NCBI GenBank assembly: GCA_902617895.1
Contig: CACMYJ010000002.1
Coordinates: forward strand, 142,572 to 206,571
Direction of reading: 5' to 3'
DNA length: 64,000 nucleotides
DNA from: an uncultured Pelagibacteraceae bacterium
GTDB lineage: Bacteria > Pseudomonadota > Alphaproteobacteria > Pelagibacterales > Pelagibacteraceae
Below, piece after piece: positions 44,080 to 52,747 of the stretch (within the stretch, counting starts at the first letter, position 1; every line of letters begins with the position of its first letter). The notes under the pieces were generated by a model. It saw only the letters and a list, made by a program, of their open reading frames with translations, had not been told where the DNA came from and did not search any database. The position numbers and the translations under genes were made by a program.

Positions 44080-44917
44080 CTAAAACCAGTTTATATTTTC
44101 TTTGTCACAAAGTTCTTTCAGCCTTAATGGATAGTCTGTCATGATACCATCTACACCATACTCAATCATTTTTAACATATCGTTCTCTTCATTAACTGTC
44201 CAAACGTTCACTGGCAAATCTTCTTGATGAGAAATATCTACTAGTTTTTTTGTAATATCTTTATGGTATGGATGCAAAGCCTTTCCACCTTGTGATTTTA
44301 TAATTTTTGGTAATTCATATTTTTCAAAAAAAGGTAAGTAACTCATCCATGGAGATCTATTGTAAATTGTATTTTTAATTTTAATTCCTGCCTGTTGTTG
44401 AAAACTTAAATAAGCTCTTGAAATTTCAGGGTAAAGATTTTTGATTTCTGTCAGTGTTCTCCAATCAAATGAAGAAATGATTATTTTATTTTGTAAATTT
44501 GATTTATTTACTTCTTTCATAACAAGTTTTACCATTTCCTCTGGGGTTGGAGTTAAATTTTCCTCGTCAGGTGTAGATTTAATTTCTAAATTTATTAACA
44601 AATCTTCTTCCATATCTAGATAATTTATTTAAAGACCCAACATCAAATTTTAAAAGCTCATCGTAACTTAAGTCAAATATTATTATATTTTCATCCGTTA
44701 TCCAATTTCCCTCATTATCTTTTGTAAAACTTGGATCTAATCTAAAGTCATGTGTAATCACAGGAATAAGATCTTTGGAAATCAAAATATCTGTTTCGTA
44801 TGCATTAATATTGTTTTTAAATAAATATTTAAAACTTTCTAAAGTATTTTCAGGAAGATCTCCTCTAGCGCCTCTATGGCCATAAATTTTAATATAATTT
44901 GGCTTTGATAAAATCAA
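44080..44917 (-). pseudogene. Glycerophosphodiester phosphodiesterase, split by internal deletion and frameshift
   Basis: Two overlapping frames encode the two parts of one GDPD. The first (44579-44917, 112 aa) has HRGARGDLPENTLES (His14), ETD (Glu41, Asp43) and HDFRLDP. The second (44080-44613, 177 aa) has INLEIKST, IISSFDW, and NVWTVNEENDML ... GVDGIMTDYP. Between them, near TATGGAAGAAGA at about 44601-44613, the frame shifts and the segment that normally follows VGS.. (the PTLxEVL region, roughly 15-25 residues) is missing. All catalytic residues survive but on separate frames. It may be a recent pseudogene, a sequencing or assembly deletion, or two coupled polypeptides (ATG at 44613). Confidence 0.8.
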
Positions 44918-44919
44918 AA

Positions 44920-45972
44920 TTAATTTACTCGATTACCATTAGATTTATCAAAAACATAATAATTGTTATCATTTATGTTCAAAGATAATTTACTTCCTTT
45001 TTTAATAATTTGACTTCCAGGACATCTAAAACAAAAATCTTTTTTATTTTTTATTTCTCCATAAATCAAATTATCTGAACCTAATTGTTCTACCAGATCT
45101 ACAGATAAATTTATTAAACCTTTATCAGTTTGCGACATATGCTCTGGTCTAATTCCTAATATAACTGGTCCATTAAAATCACTTGTAACATTATTAATTT
45201 CAAAACCTTCTGAAGTAAGAGTTTTATTTTTTAATTCTCCTTCAAGAAAATTCATCTGTGGCGAACCTATAAATCCTGCGACAAACATAGATTTAGGATT
45301 ATTATAAATTTCTATCGGTGTTCCAAGCTGCTCAATAAGGCCATTATTTATTACTGCCAGTCTATCAGCTAAGGTCATAGCTTCTACTTGGTCATGAGTT
45401 ACAAATATACTTGTCACTCCAACTTTTTGCTGAAGTTTTTTTATTTCAAGCCTCATTTGTATTCTTAGTTTTGCATCTAAATTAGATAATGGCTCATCAA
45501 ATAAAAATATTTTAGGACTTCTTACAATAGCTCTTCCCATAGCAACTCTCTGCCTTTGACCTCCTGACAACATGGATGGTTTTCTTTGCAAGTATTCAGA
45601 AATTTGTAATAGCTTTGCTGCCTCATTAACTTTTTTTTCAATATCTTCTTTTGAAATACCTCTATTTTTTAATCCGTAAGCCAAATTGTTGTAAACATTC
45701 ATGTGAGGATAGAGTGCATAATTCTGAAAAACCATCGCAACATCTCTCTCTGAAGGGTCAACTTTATTAATTAATATTCCATCAAGATTTATATTACCTT
45801 CAGTTATGTCTTCTAACCCAGCAATCATTCTTAAAAGAGTAGATTTTCCACATCCGCTCGGTCCAACAAAAACCATGAATTCACCATTTTCTACATTCAT
45901 ACTTGTCTCATGAACAGCTATAGTTCCGTTTGGATAGATTTTAGTAACTTTATTTAATTCTAAAAAACTCAT
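44920..45972 (-). CDS. ugpC: sn-Glycerol-3-phosphate ABC transporter ATP-binding protein
   Basis: A 350-residue CUT1-type ATPase. It has Walker [30 protein letters not shown], signature LSGGQRQRVAMGRAIVR, Walker B IFLFDEPLSNLDAKLR, the H-loop THDQVEAMTLADR, and a C-terminal TOBE domain (ILGIRPEHM). It energises the Ugp importer. It follows the permease gene with no gap and is 2 nt before the GDPD frame. Confidence 0.93.
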   Translation of the reverse strand: MSFLELNKVTKIYPNGTIAVHETSMNVENGEFMVFVGPSGCGKSTLLRMIAGLEDITEGNINLDGILINKVDPSERDVAMVFQNYALYPHMNVYNNLAYGLKNRGISKEDIEKKVNEAAKLLQISEYLQRKPSMLSGGQRQRVAMGRAIVRSPKIFLFDEPLSNLDAKLRIQMRLEIKKLQQKVGVTSIFVTHDQVEAMTLADRLAVINNGLIEQLGTPIEIYNNPKSMFVAGFIGSPQMNFLEGELKNKTLTSEGFEINNVTSDFNGPVILGIRPEHMSQTDKGLINLSVDLVEQLGSDNLIYGEIKNKKDFCFRCPGSQIIKKGSKLSLNINDNNYYVFDKSNGNRVN

Positions 45973-46824
45973 TTATTTCTCTGTTTGAATTAATCCTTTT
46001 ATGAACCATTTTTGCAAAAATACTACCACTAAAACTGGGGGGATCATTGATAAAATAATATAAGCAAATCTCTCTGCTGTTCTTGGTAAAGCAACTCCCT
46101 CATAACTTTCAGTAAATATAATTTTCATTCCCATTACTACAGTCCAATATTCCTCACTCGTAGTCATTATTAACGGCCATAAATATTGACTATATCCGTA
46201 TACAAACATGAATATAAACATCGCTGCAATCATTGTTTTAGATAATGGAACTAAAAAATCTATAAAAAATCTCCAACTATTTGCACCATCTAATTTTGCT
46301 GATTCAAGTAATTCATCAGGTATAGTTTTATAAAACTGTCTAAAAAAAAAGGTAGCGGTGGCTGATGCAACCAATGGAAGAACAAGACCTGTGTATGAAT
46401 TAGTTAAACCTAAATCTGATACAATCTTATAACTTGGAAAAATCCTAACCTCCAGAGGCACAAGTAAAGTAATAAAGATTAACCAAAAAATTGGTACAGC
46501 AAATTTGAATCTAAAATAAACTAAAGCATAAGCTGACATTGCTGAGATAATTACTTTAAGGGTTGCAATTCCCAAAGCCATTATAAAGCTATTTATAAAC
46601 ATTTTTGCAGCAGTCACTTCCTCTGACCAACCACCCTTCTCATTTAAAACTTCGTTATAATTTCTTGTTAATTGATCGCCAAGACCAAATTTCATTCCCT
46701 CTTTTAAAATAGTTACAGTATCGTGGGTAGAGCTAGCAAATGATAACCAAATCGGAATTACCATTAATAAAACACCTAGTATAAGTACAATGTGTGCTAA
46801 AATTTGTGATAATTTAATTTTCAT
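45973..46824 (-). CDS. ugpE: Ugp-type permease, UgpE copy 1
   Basis: A 283-residue inner-membrane permease of the MalG/UgpE class with six membrane segments and the EAA loop (ELLESAKLDGANSWRFF). It is a close paralogue of the next gene upstream: a 47-nt stretch (46292-46338) is identical to 47110-47156. It carries an extra segment near residue 255 (SYEGVALPRTAERF) lacking in the other copy. It overlaps that copy by 4 nt. Confidence 0.93.
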   Translation of the reverse strand: MKIKLSQILAHIVLILGVLLMVIPIWLSFASSTHDTVTILKEGMKFGLGDQLTRNYNEVLNEKGGWSEEVTAAKMFINSFIMALGIATLKVIISAMSAYALVYFRFKFAVPIFWLIFITLLVPLEVRIFPSYKIVSDLGLTNSYTGLVLPLVASATATFFFRQFYKTIPDELLESAKLDGANSWRFFIDFLVPLSKTMIAAMFIFMFVYGYSQYLWPLIMTTSEEYWTVVMGMKIIFTESYEGVALPRTAERFAYIILSMIPPVLVVVFLQKWFIKGLIQTEK

Positions 46825-47642
46825 TTGTCTTGAAAGATCCCTTTAATAAAATATTTTTGTAATACAATTATAATTAATACTGGTGGTATCATTGACATGA
46901 TAACAAATGCAAATTTGTTAACAATTGATCCAGACATCATCTTTAATCCCATGACAACAGTCCAATATTGTTCAGAAGAAGTTACTAATATCGGCCATAA
47001 ATATTGATTATAACCGAATACAAACATAAATATGAACATTGCAACAATCATTGTTTTTGACAATGGCACTAAAAAGTCAATAAAAAATCTCCAAGTATTT
47101 GCACCATCCAATTTTGCTGATTCAAGTAATTCATCAGGTATAGTTTTATAAAACTGCCTAAAAAATAAAGTAGCTATAGCAGAAGCTGAAATTGGAATAA
47201 TTAGTCCCCAATATGAGTTTACTAAGTTAAGTGTAGACATAACAGAATAGGTAGGAAAAATTCTTAACTCCAGAGGGACTAGTATAGTAATAAAAATTAT
47301 CCAAAATAATAATGTTGCATATTTCACTCTAAAATAAACTAAGACATATGCAGTCATAAGAGATGAAATAACTGATAAAAACGCAACTCCAGTTGCCATT
47401 AAAAAACTATTTAAAAACATCTTTAATGCAGTAATTTCTTTAAAAAAACCACCTTCATATAATAAAACTTTTGTATAATTCTCTAAAAACTTATCTCCTA
47501 AAAAAAATTGAAGACCTTGGGTATTAATTATCGAAGCTGTATGAGTTGAGCTTGCAAAAATTAACCAAACAGGAATTATCATAATAAAAATACCTATCAA
47601 AAGAATTAAATGAGAAAAGTTTGATGAAAAATATCTAATCAT
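46821..47642 (-). CDS. ugpE: Ugp-type permease, UgpE copy 2 (tandem paralogue)
   Basis: A 273-residue permease with the same topology and EAA loop (ELLESAKLDGANTWRFF) as the following gene. ABC importers of this class usually have one UgpA and one UgpE; here two UgpE-like genes sit in tandem. It is 1 nt downstream of ugpA. The copies differ more at their N-termini and C-termini than in the middle, which fits duplication with later partial gene conversion. Confidence 0.93.
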   Translation of the reverse strand: MIRYFSSNFSHLILLIGIFIMIIPVWLIFASSTHTASIINTQGLQFFLGDKFLENYTKVLLYEGGFFKEITALKMFLNSFLMATGVAFLSVISSLMTAYVLVYFRVKYATLLFWIIFITILVPLELRIFPTYSVMSTLNLVNSYWGLIIPISASAIATLFFRQFYKTIPDELLESAKLDGANTWRFFIDFLVPLSKTMIVAMFIFMFVFGYNQYLWPILVTSSEQYWTVVMGLKMMSGSIVNKFAFVIMSMIPPVLIIIVLQKYFIKGIFQDK

Positions 47643-47643
47643 T

Positions 47644-48522
47644 TTAATTGTAATGTATTTTCCCTTCTATGTATCTAAATTGAAAAATTGTAATAACTAA
47701 AACAATCAACATCATCATAATTGATTGAGCACCAGCACTTCCTAAGTCTAACCCCCTAAATCCATCCATGTATGCTTTATAAACAAGAGTTCTTGTTTCA
47801 CCTGAGGGTGCACCAATTGTTGTAGTGTCAATTATTCCAAAAGTATCAAAAAAAGCATAAGTTATATTGATAATGATTAAAAAGAAAGTTGTGGGCATCA
47901 ATAGAGGGAAAGTGATTGTCCAAAATCTTCTTAAACTACTTTTACAATCAATTATGGATGCTTCAATAACAGATTTTTGTATTGCTTGAAGACCGGCTAA
48001 GAAGAAAATAAAATTAGCACTTATTTGTTTCCATGATCCTGCTATTATTAAGTAGATATAAGAATCAAAAACACTTTCATACCAATTAAAACCCCATAAA
48101 TCGTTAAATAGATGATACAATAATCCAAATCTTTCACTAAAAAAATAATTTGCCATAACACCCACCACCGCTGGCGCAATAGCATAAGGCCAAATCAAAA
48201 GAGTTTTGTAGGCACTTTTTCCATGCATTACATTATTGGCTTGTACAGCAAGTAACAATCCAATGGCTCCTGTAACAAGTGTAATCACAAAGCTATAAAT
48301 AATAGTAAACTTAAAAGCTATTAAATAAGCCGGGTCATCAAAAATAAATAAAAAATTATCAAACCATACAAATTGTCTTCCAAATCCAAATGCATCTTGC
48401 ATGGTAAATGCATCTCTAAAAGTTTGTATTATTGGCCAATATAAAAATATTAATAAAATACCTAGCTGTGGTGCTAAAAAAAAATACTGTGAATAGTTTG
48501 ATTTAAACTGAACTTTTTTCAT
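47644..48522 (-). CDS. ugpA: sn-Glycerol-3-phosphate ABC transporter permease UgpA
   Basis: A 292-residue permease with six membrane segments. The N-terminal FFLAPQLGILLIFLYWPIIQ, YAIAPAVVGVMANYFFSERFG and the EAA region (SVIEASIIDCKSSLRRFWTITFPLLMP) match UgpA. It follows ugpB after a 48-nt gap containing a strong hairpin. Confidence 0.94.
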   Translation of the reverse strand: MKKVQFKSNYSQYFFLAPQLGILLIFLYWPIIQTFRDAFTMQDAFGFGRQFVWFDNFLFIFDDPAYLIAFKFTIIYSFVITLVTGAIGLLLAVQANNVMHGKSAYKTLLIWPYAIAPAVVGVMANYFFSERFGLLYHLFNDLWGFNWYESVFDSYIYLIIAGSWKQISANFIFFLAGLQAIQKSVIEASIIDCKSSLRRFWTITFPLLMPTTFFLIIINITYAFFDTFGIIDTTTIGAPSGETRTLVYKAYMDGFRGLDLGSAGAQSIMMMLIVLVITIFQFRYIEGKIHYN

Positions 48523-48530
48523 AAAATAAA

Positions 48531-48556
48531 TAGGAGGGTATATTAATACCCTCCTA
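48531..48556 (-). terminator. Hairpin between ugpB and ugpA
   Basis: A perfect 11-bp stem (TAGGAGGGTAT and its complement) around a 4-nt loop lies 14 nt after the ugpB stop and 8 nt before the ugpA ATG, followed by ATTTATTTT on the transcribed strand. The 3' arm does not contain the Shine-Dalgarno-like GGAGG, which is in the 5' arm. It could act as a leaky terminator or a stabiliser of the ugpB message. Confidence 0.75.
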
Positions 48557-48570
48557 ATTTATATTATTTA

Positions 48571-49878
48571 TTAAAGAGTCTTAGCAAATTGTTTTAACAA
48601 TTTAGCTGCACCCTTATCCATGTTCTTTAATCCTTTTTCGATTGATATTTTGCCATTTAACATTGGCTCAACATTTTCGTAAATTACTTCACGAATTTGA
48701 GGCCAGTTACCAGCTCTATATCCACCAGGAATAGTTGAACCTTCTAAGCTTAATTGTTCACCAACAGCTTTGTGATATGGAGAAGCTCTATAAAAGTTTA
48801 TAGTTTCAGCTAATTCTATACCACCTTTAGTTACAGCAGAATAACCTGTCATGTTGTGATAGTATAAATCCATTTCAGGAGAACCCATAAATTCTATGAA
48901 TTTAGCAAGTCCTTTATACTCTTCTTCTGTATGACCATTTAAGATCCAGTTTGCTGCGCCACCAATAAATGTTGGATACTCTTTCCCACCAGTTACTGAA
49001 TCCCAATAAGGAATATGATTAACTGTAAAATTTGGAACAACACCTTTCATTCCACCAAATGATGCAGCAGATCCAAACCAAAAAGCAGCCTCACCTGCTA
49101 TAAATGGTGCTTGATTATCTCCCCAAGCTCTTCCTTTATAACCGTAGAGACCTTTTTCGTACCATTCTTTTACTTTTTTCCAATGATAAACAAATGCATC
49201 TGTTTCAGCAAATAAAGTTTTTGTCGGAACAGCATCGTAACCATTGTTTCCATCTGTCATAAGTAGATTATGTCTTGAAAAGAAATTTTCTGTCCAGATC
49301 CAAGGAAAGTGACTTTGAACTAAAGGAATATATCCAGCAGCTTTAATTTTTGGAGCCATAGCCTCAAATTCTTCATAAGTTTTTGGAACTGATTCTATTC
49401 CTACTTCTTTCAATATGTCCATATTTGCATACATTAAGCAAGTTGAACTATTAAAAGGAACACCTATCATTTTTCCATCAGAGTCAGCATAGAAGTTTTT
49501 AATTCCAGGAATATAATTATCTGCATCTACTTTAATTCCATATTTCTCAGCCATATCTTCAAAACCAATCACAACGCCATTTTTAACTTGAGCTACCATA
49601 ATTGCAGCACCAGCATCGTAAACCTGTGAATAGTGTGGTTGGTCTCCTGCTCTAAATGCAGCTATAGTTGCCGCCATGTTATCTTCATAACTTCCTTTAC
49701 CTGTAGGAATGACGGTGTATTCATCTTGTGAAGCATTAAATCTATTTGCAATTTCAATAATTACATCACCAAGAAATCCACTATTTCCATACCACCAATG
49801 AATTTCTGTCTTTGAATAACTGTGTGATGTAAAAGAGAAAGTAAATAGAATTGTTAAAACACTCAATATTTTTTTCAT
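48571..49878 (-). CDS. ugpB: sn-Glycerol-3-phosphate-binding periplasmic protein UgpB
   Basis: A 435-residue extracellular solute-binding protein with a signal peptide (about 1-22) and UgpB blocks: HWWYGNSGFLGDVIIEIANRFNASQ, GKGSYEDNMAATIAAFRAG, PFNSSTCLMYANMDILK and FIGGAANWILNGHT. It binds G3P and glycerophosphodiesters. First gene of the minus-strand ugp operon, divergent from glpD across 138 nt, with a triple 11-nt repeat upstream. Confidence 0.93.
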   Translation of the reverse strand: MKKILSVLTILFTFSFTSHSYSKTEIHWWYGNSGFLGDVIIEIANRFNASQDEYTVIPTGKGSYEDNMAATIAAFRAGDQPHYSQVYDAGAAIMVAQVKNGVVIGFEDMAEKYGIKVDADNYIPGIKNFYADSDGKMIGVPFNSSTCLMYANMDILKEVGIESVPKTYEEFEAMAPKIKAAGYIPLVQSHFPWIWTENFFSRHNLLMTDGNNGYDAVPTKTLFAETDAFVYHWKKVKEWYEKGLYGYKGRAWGDNQAPFIAGEAAFWFGSAASFGGMKGVVPNFTVNHIPYWDSVTGGKEYPTFIGGAANWILNGHTEEEYKGLAKFIEFMGSPEMDLYYHNMTGYSAVTKGGIELAETINFYRASPYHKAVGEQLSLEGSTIPGGYRAGNWPQIREVIYENVEPMLNGKISIEKGLKNMDKGAAKLLKQFAKTL

Positions 49879-49924
49879 TTTACCTCTTTGTTTATTTGTT
49901 AATTATAATGAATAAATTATTTAT

Positions 49925-49952
49925 ATTAAAGTATCGTTAAATTTTGATTACT
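49925..49952 (-). promoter_or_regulatory. Candidate PhoB site upstream of ugpB
   Basis: On the minus strand AGTAAT, TTTAAC and TTTAAT start at exact 11-nt intervals, the last ending 46 nt before the ugpB ATG. The layout equals the triple repeat at pstS, although the units lack the G of TGTAAY. The rest of the ugpB-glpD gap also contains AAAGGAGGT at 49979-49987 on the plus strand. Confidence 0.5.
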
Positions 49953-50016
49953 TAAATGTAAAAATATATAATGTTTCTAAAGGAGGTTGTATATTTTAAA
50001 ACAAATCATAATTTAA

Positions 50017-51168
50017 ATGTCTAAAATATTCGATTTATTCATAATAGGTGGCGGTATAAACGGTGCAGGTATTGCAAGGGATGCTGCGGGTAGAGGTTTA
50101 TCAGTTTGTTTAGCTGACAAAGGTGAGATTGGTGGAGCAACTTCATCCTGGTCAACGAAATTAATACATGGTGGTCTTCGTTATTTAGAAAATTATGAAT
50201 TCAAATTAGTTAGAGAATCTTTAAAAGAAAGAGAAATTGTTTATAAAATTGCTAAACATATTTCAAAACCCATTCCTTTTATAATTCCTTATGCAGATAA
50301 AATTCGACCAGCCTGGTTAATTAAAATTGGTTTATTTTTGTACGATAATTTAGGTGGTAAAAGTAATATACCAAAATCAAAAACATTTGATCTTAGAAAA
50401 AAATTTTCAAATATTCTTAAAGAAAAATACAAAACTGGTTTTCAATATTTTGACATACAAATTGACGATAAAAAATTAACGAAATTAAATACCAAAGATG
50501 CAAAAAGAAATAACGCTAAAATACTAGAATACAACAAAGTTAAAAAAGCTGAAATTATTGGCAATGAATGGATTATTAGTCTTGAAAATGGTGAAAAAGT
50601 AAAGTCAAAAATTTTGATTAATGCATCTGGACCGTGGATAAATGAAACCTTAAATAAAAATATAAAAATTAAATCTAAGAAAAAAATTAGATTGGTTAAA
50701 GGAAGTCATATTATTACAAAAAAATTGTACAAAGAAAATGTTGCGTTCACATTTCAAAATACTGATAAAAGAATAATATTTGTAATACCTTATAAAGGGA
50801 AGTTTTCTTTAATTGGAACAACTGAAGAAGAGGTGAAATCACCTGAAAATAAAGGAATATCAAAAAAAGAAATTAGATATTTAATTAGTTCAGTAAATAA
50901 TTACTTAAAAAAACAAATAACATCAAAGGACATCGTAGATACATATTCTGGGATAAGACCTCTAATTGAAGATTTTAAAACAGCCTCAAAAGTCACAAGA
51001 GATTATGTTTTTGATTTAAAAATTATAAAAAAATTACCTTTATTGAATATTTATGGAGGAAAACTTACCACCTACAGAAAATTATCTGAAAAAGTCCTTA
51101 TTGATCTTGAAAAATTTTTACCTAAAACAAAAAAAGGTCCATGGACACACAAAAAGAAGCTTTTTTAA
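50017..51168 (+). CDS. glpD: Glycerol-3-phosphate dehydrogenase, short form lacking the C-terminal domain
   Basis: A 383-residue FAD enzyme. The dinucleotide motif IIGGGINGAGIARDAAGRG is at residues 9-27, followed by SSWSTKLIHGGLRYLE, VKGSHIITKK, VIPYKGKFSLIGTTEE and YSGIRPLI. It oxidises G3P to DHAP and passes electrons to quinone. E. coli GlpD has 501 residues. This one stops right after GKLTTYRKLSEK ... GPWTHKKKLF, where the C-terminal alpha-helical domain should begin, and no continuation is visible in other frames downstream. It probably uses G3P imported by Ugp. Confidence 0.9.
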   Translation: MSKIFDLFIIGGGINGAGIARDAAGRGLSVCLADKGEIGGATSSWSTKLIHGGLRYLENYEFKLVRESLKEREIVYKIAKHISKPIPFIIPYADKIRPAWLIKIGLFLYDNLGGKSNIPKSKTFDLRKKFSNILKEKYKTGFQYFDIQIDDKKLTKLNTKDAKRNNAKILEYNKVKKAEIIGNEWIISLENGEKVKSKILINASGPWINETLNKNIKIKSKKKIRLVKGSHIITKKLYKENVAFTFQNTDKRIIFVIPYKGKFSLIGTTEEEVKSPENKGISKKEIRYLISSVNNYLKKQITSKDIVDTYSGIRPLIEDFKTASKVTRDYVFDLKIIKKLPLLNIYGGKLTTYRKLSEKVLIDLEKFLPKTKKGPWTHKKKLF

Positions 51169-51206
51169 TTTCCACGGTCTTAAAAAATGCTTTTCATTAA
51201 GTAATT

Positions 51207-52001
51207 TTATTTAATTCTAGTTTGAATTATTTTGATAATTTTAGGTAAATCTTTAATTGTATCTATTACATAGTGAGCGCCTACTTTCTTAAATTTATTC
51301 TTGATCTTTTTTCTAAATTTAGTTTTATCTTTAAAAGAAAGTCTATTAAATTCGACTTCTGTTTTACCAAATTCATTACCTGAAAATATAACACCCACTA
51401 CCCACATCCCAGCATTTACTCCCTCTAACAATCCAGGAATAGTGTCATCAACTTTTATACAATTTGATCCCTTGGTAATATTTAATTCAGAAAAAATTTT
51501 ATATATTATTTCAGCTGAGGGTCTTCCAATTTTTGTGTATGAAGAACTATATGACACATCAGGTATAAATCTTTGTTTTTTTAGTTCTGGCAATATAACA
51601 TTTAGAATTTCTTCTGAATATCCGGTATTGATTCCTATTTTTATTTTTTTGTTTTTTATAAAATCTAAAGTTTTTTTACTTCCTGATATAAATTTTGAAT
51701 GTTTCTTAATTATTTTTTTTAATTCTGGATTAAAAAGTTTAAACAATTTATCAATATCTTTATCTGTTGGTTTTGATTTAAATTTTTTTTTCCACTGCGA
51801 ATTAATTTTTCTTGTTGTTAGCAATGCTTTTATATGGGCTCGTTTTTCAATACCCATTGGTCCTATGGCTTGTTTTCGTGTAATTTTAATTCCAAACCTA
51901 TCAAATAATTCTATAAGAACTTGAGATGGCGCAAGGCTTCCAAAATCTATTAATGTACCAGCTAAATCAAATACAATTCCTTCTATATTGGAATTTTTCA
52001 T
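51207..52001 (-). CDS. phnX: Phosphonoacetaldehyde hydrolase-like HAD enzyme
   Basis: A 264-residue HAD protein closely resembling PhnX. The nucleophile Asp12 (FDLAGTLIDFGSLAP) and Schiff-base Lys53 (PMGIEKRAHIKALL) fall at the same numbers as in Bacillus cereus PhnX, and NTGYSEEIL and VKVDDTIPG-like (KVDDTIPGLLEG) follow. PhnX splits phosphonoacetaldehyde into acetaldehyde and phosphate. The usual partner PhnW (AEP transaminase) is not in the window. A strong PhoB-like triple repeat lies about 120 nt upstream, which supports induction by phosphate starvation. Confidence 0.85.
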   Translation of the reverse strand: MKNSNIEGIVFDLAGTLIDFGSLAPSQVLIELFDRFGIKITRKQAIGPMGIEKRAHIKALLTTRKINSQWKKKFKSKPTDKDIDKLFKLFNPELKKIIKKHSKFISGSKKTLDFIKNKKIKIGINTGYSEEILNVILPELKKQRFIPDVSYSSSYTKIGRPSAEIIYKIFSELNITKGSNCIKVDDTIPGLLEGVNAGMWVVGVIFSGNEFGKTEVEFNRLSFKDKTKFRKKIKNKFKKVGAHYVIDTIKDLPKIIKIIQTRIK

Positions 52002-52119
52002 ATGTTTTTTTTCGAATCTTTTATTTAAAATTTAATATTTGAAATTAATCATATCTTTAATTGAATAATAATACTGATTTTATTGCTGTTTATTTTGATT
52101 TTAACTTGTTTTATTAATG

Positions 52120-52146
52120 TTACAAAAATATTACAGATTTATTACA
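52120..52146 (-). promoter_or_regulatory. Candidate PhoB site upstream of the PhnX-like gene
   Basis: On the minus strand TGTAAT, TGTAAT and TGTAAC occur at exact 11-nt intervals, the most regular repeat of this type in the window. PhoB boxes are direct repeats with 11-nt period. It points toward the PhnX-like gene (ATG at 52001) and ends directly at the start codon of the divergent TPR gene (52148). The remaining 118 nt to the PhnX-like start hold no gene. Confidence 0.65.
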
Positions 52147-52147
52147 T

Positions 52148-52699
52148 ATGCTGAAAATACTAAATTTCTTATTGATAATTTCAACAGTATGTTTGACTTC
52201 AGCAGCAAAAACAGATGAGTTAGATTTAAACAAACTTTTGAGTAAGTTAAAAGATTGTAATACACAAAGTGAAGCAAAAATTTTAGAAAAAAGCATATGG
52301 AATTTGTGGGAAACACATCCATCTAATTTTCAATTAACTATTGATTTAAAAGAAGGTTCAAGACTAGTTCAAAATGGAAATTATATAAGGGCATATAGGA
52401 TTTTTAGTAAAATTATAGAAAAAGATCCTAATTGGGCTGAAGCTTGGAATAGACGTGCAACATCTTTATATTTTATGGGTAAGTATAAAAAATCACTTAA
52501 AGATATTGATATGGTCTTAAAACTTGAAAGCAGGCATTTCGGTGCTCTAATTGGAAAAGGACAAGTATACATGGAAATGAAAGATTACGAAAAAGCCTAC
52601 ACTAGTTATTTAGAAGCTTCATATATAAACCCAATGAATACTGATACAATAAATCAAATAAACAAAGTCTCTAAATTAATTAAAGAAAAAACAATATAA
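52148..52699 (+). CDS. Secreted TPR-repeat protein
   Basis: A 183-residue protein with a signal peptide (about 1-20, ending TSAAK) and at least three tetratricopeptide units: GSRLVQNGNYIRAYRIFSK, AWNRRATSLYFMGKYKKSL and GKGQVYMEMKDYEKAYTSYL. It is probably periplasmic and mediates protein contacts; no partner is evident. Its start codon abuts the PhoB-like repeat. Similar small TPR proteins are common in alphaproteobacteria. Confidence 0.85.
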   Translation: MLKILNFLLIISTVCLTSAAKTDELDLNKLLSKLKDCNTQSEAKILEKSIWNLWETHPSNFQLTIDLKEGSRLVQNGNYIRAYRIFSKIIEKDPNWAEAWNRRATSLYFMGKYKKSLKDIDMVLKLESRHFGALIGKGQVYMEMKDYEKAYTSYLEASYINPMNTDTINQINKVSKLIKEKTI

Positions 52700-52747
52700 T
52701 TACTTTATCTGTAAAATATCTTTAATATTATTAAAATATAATAACTT

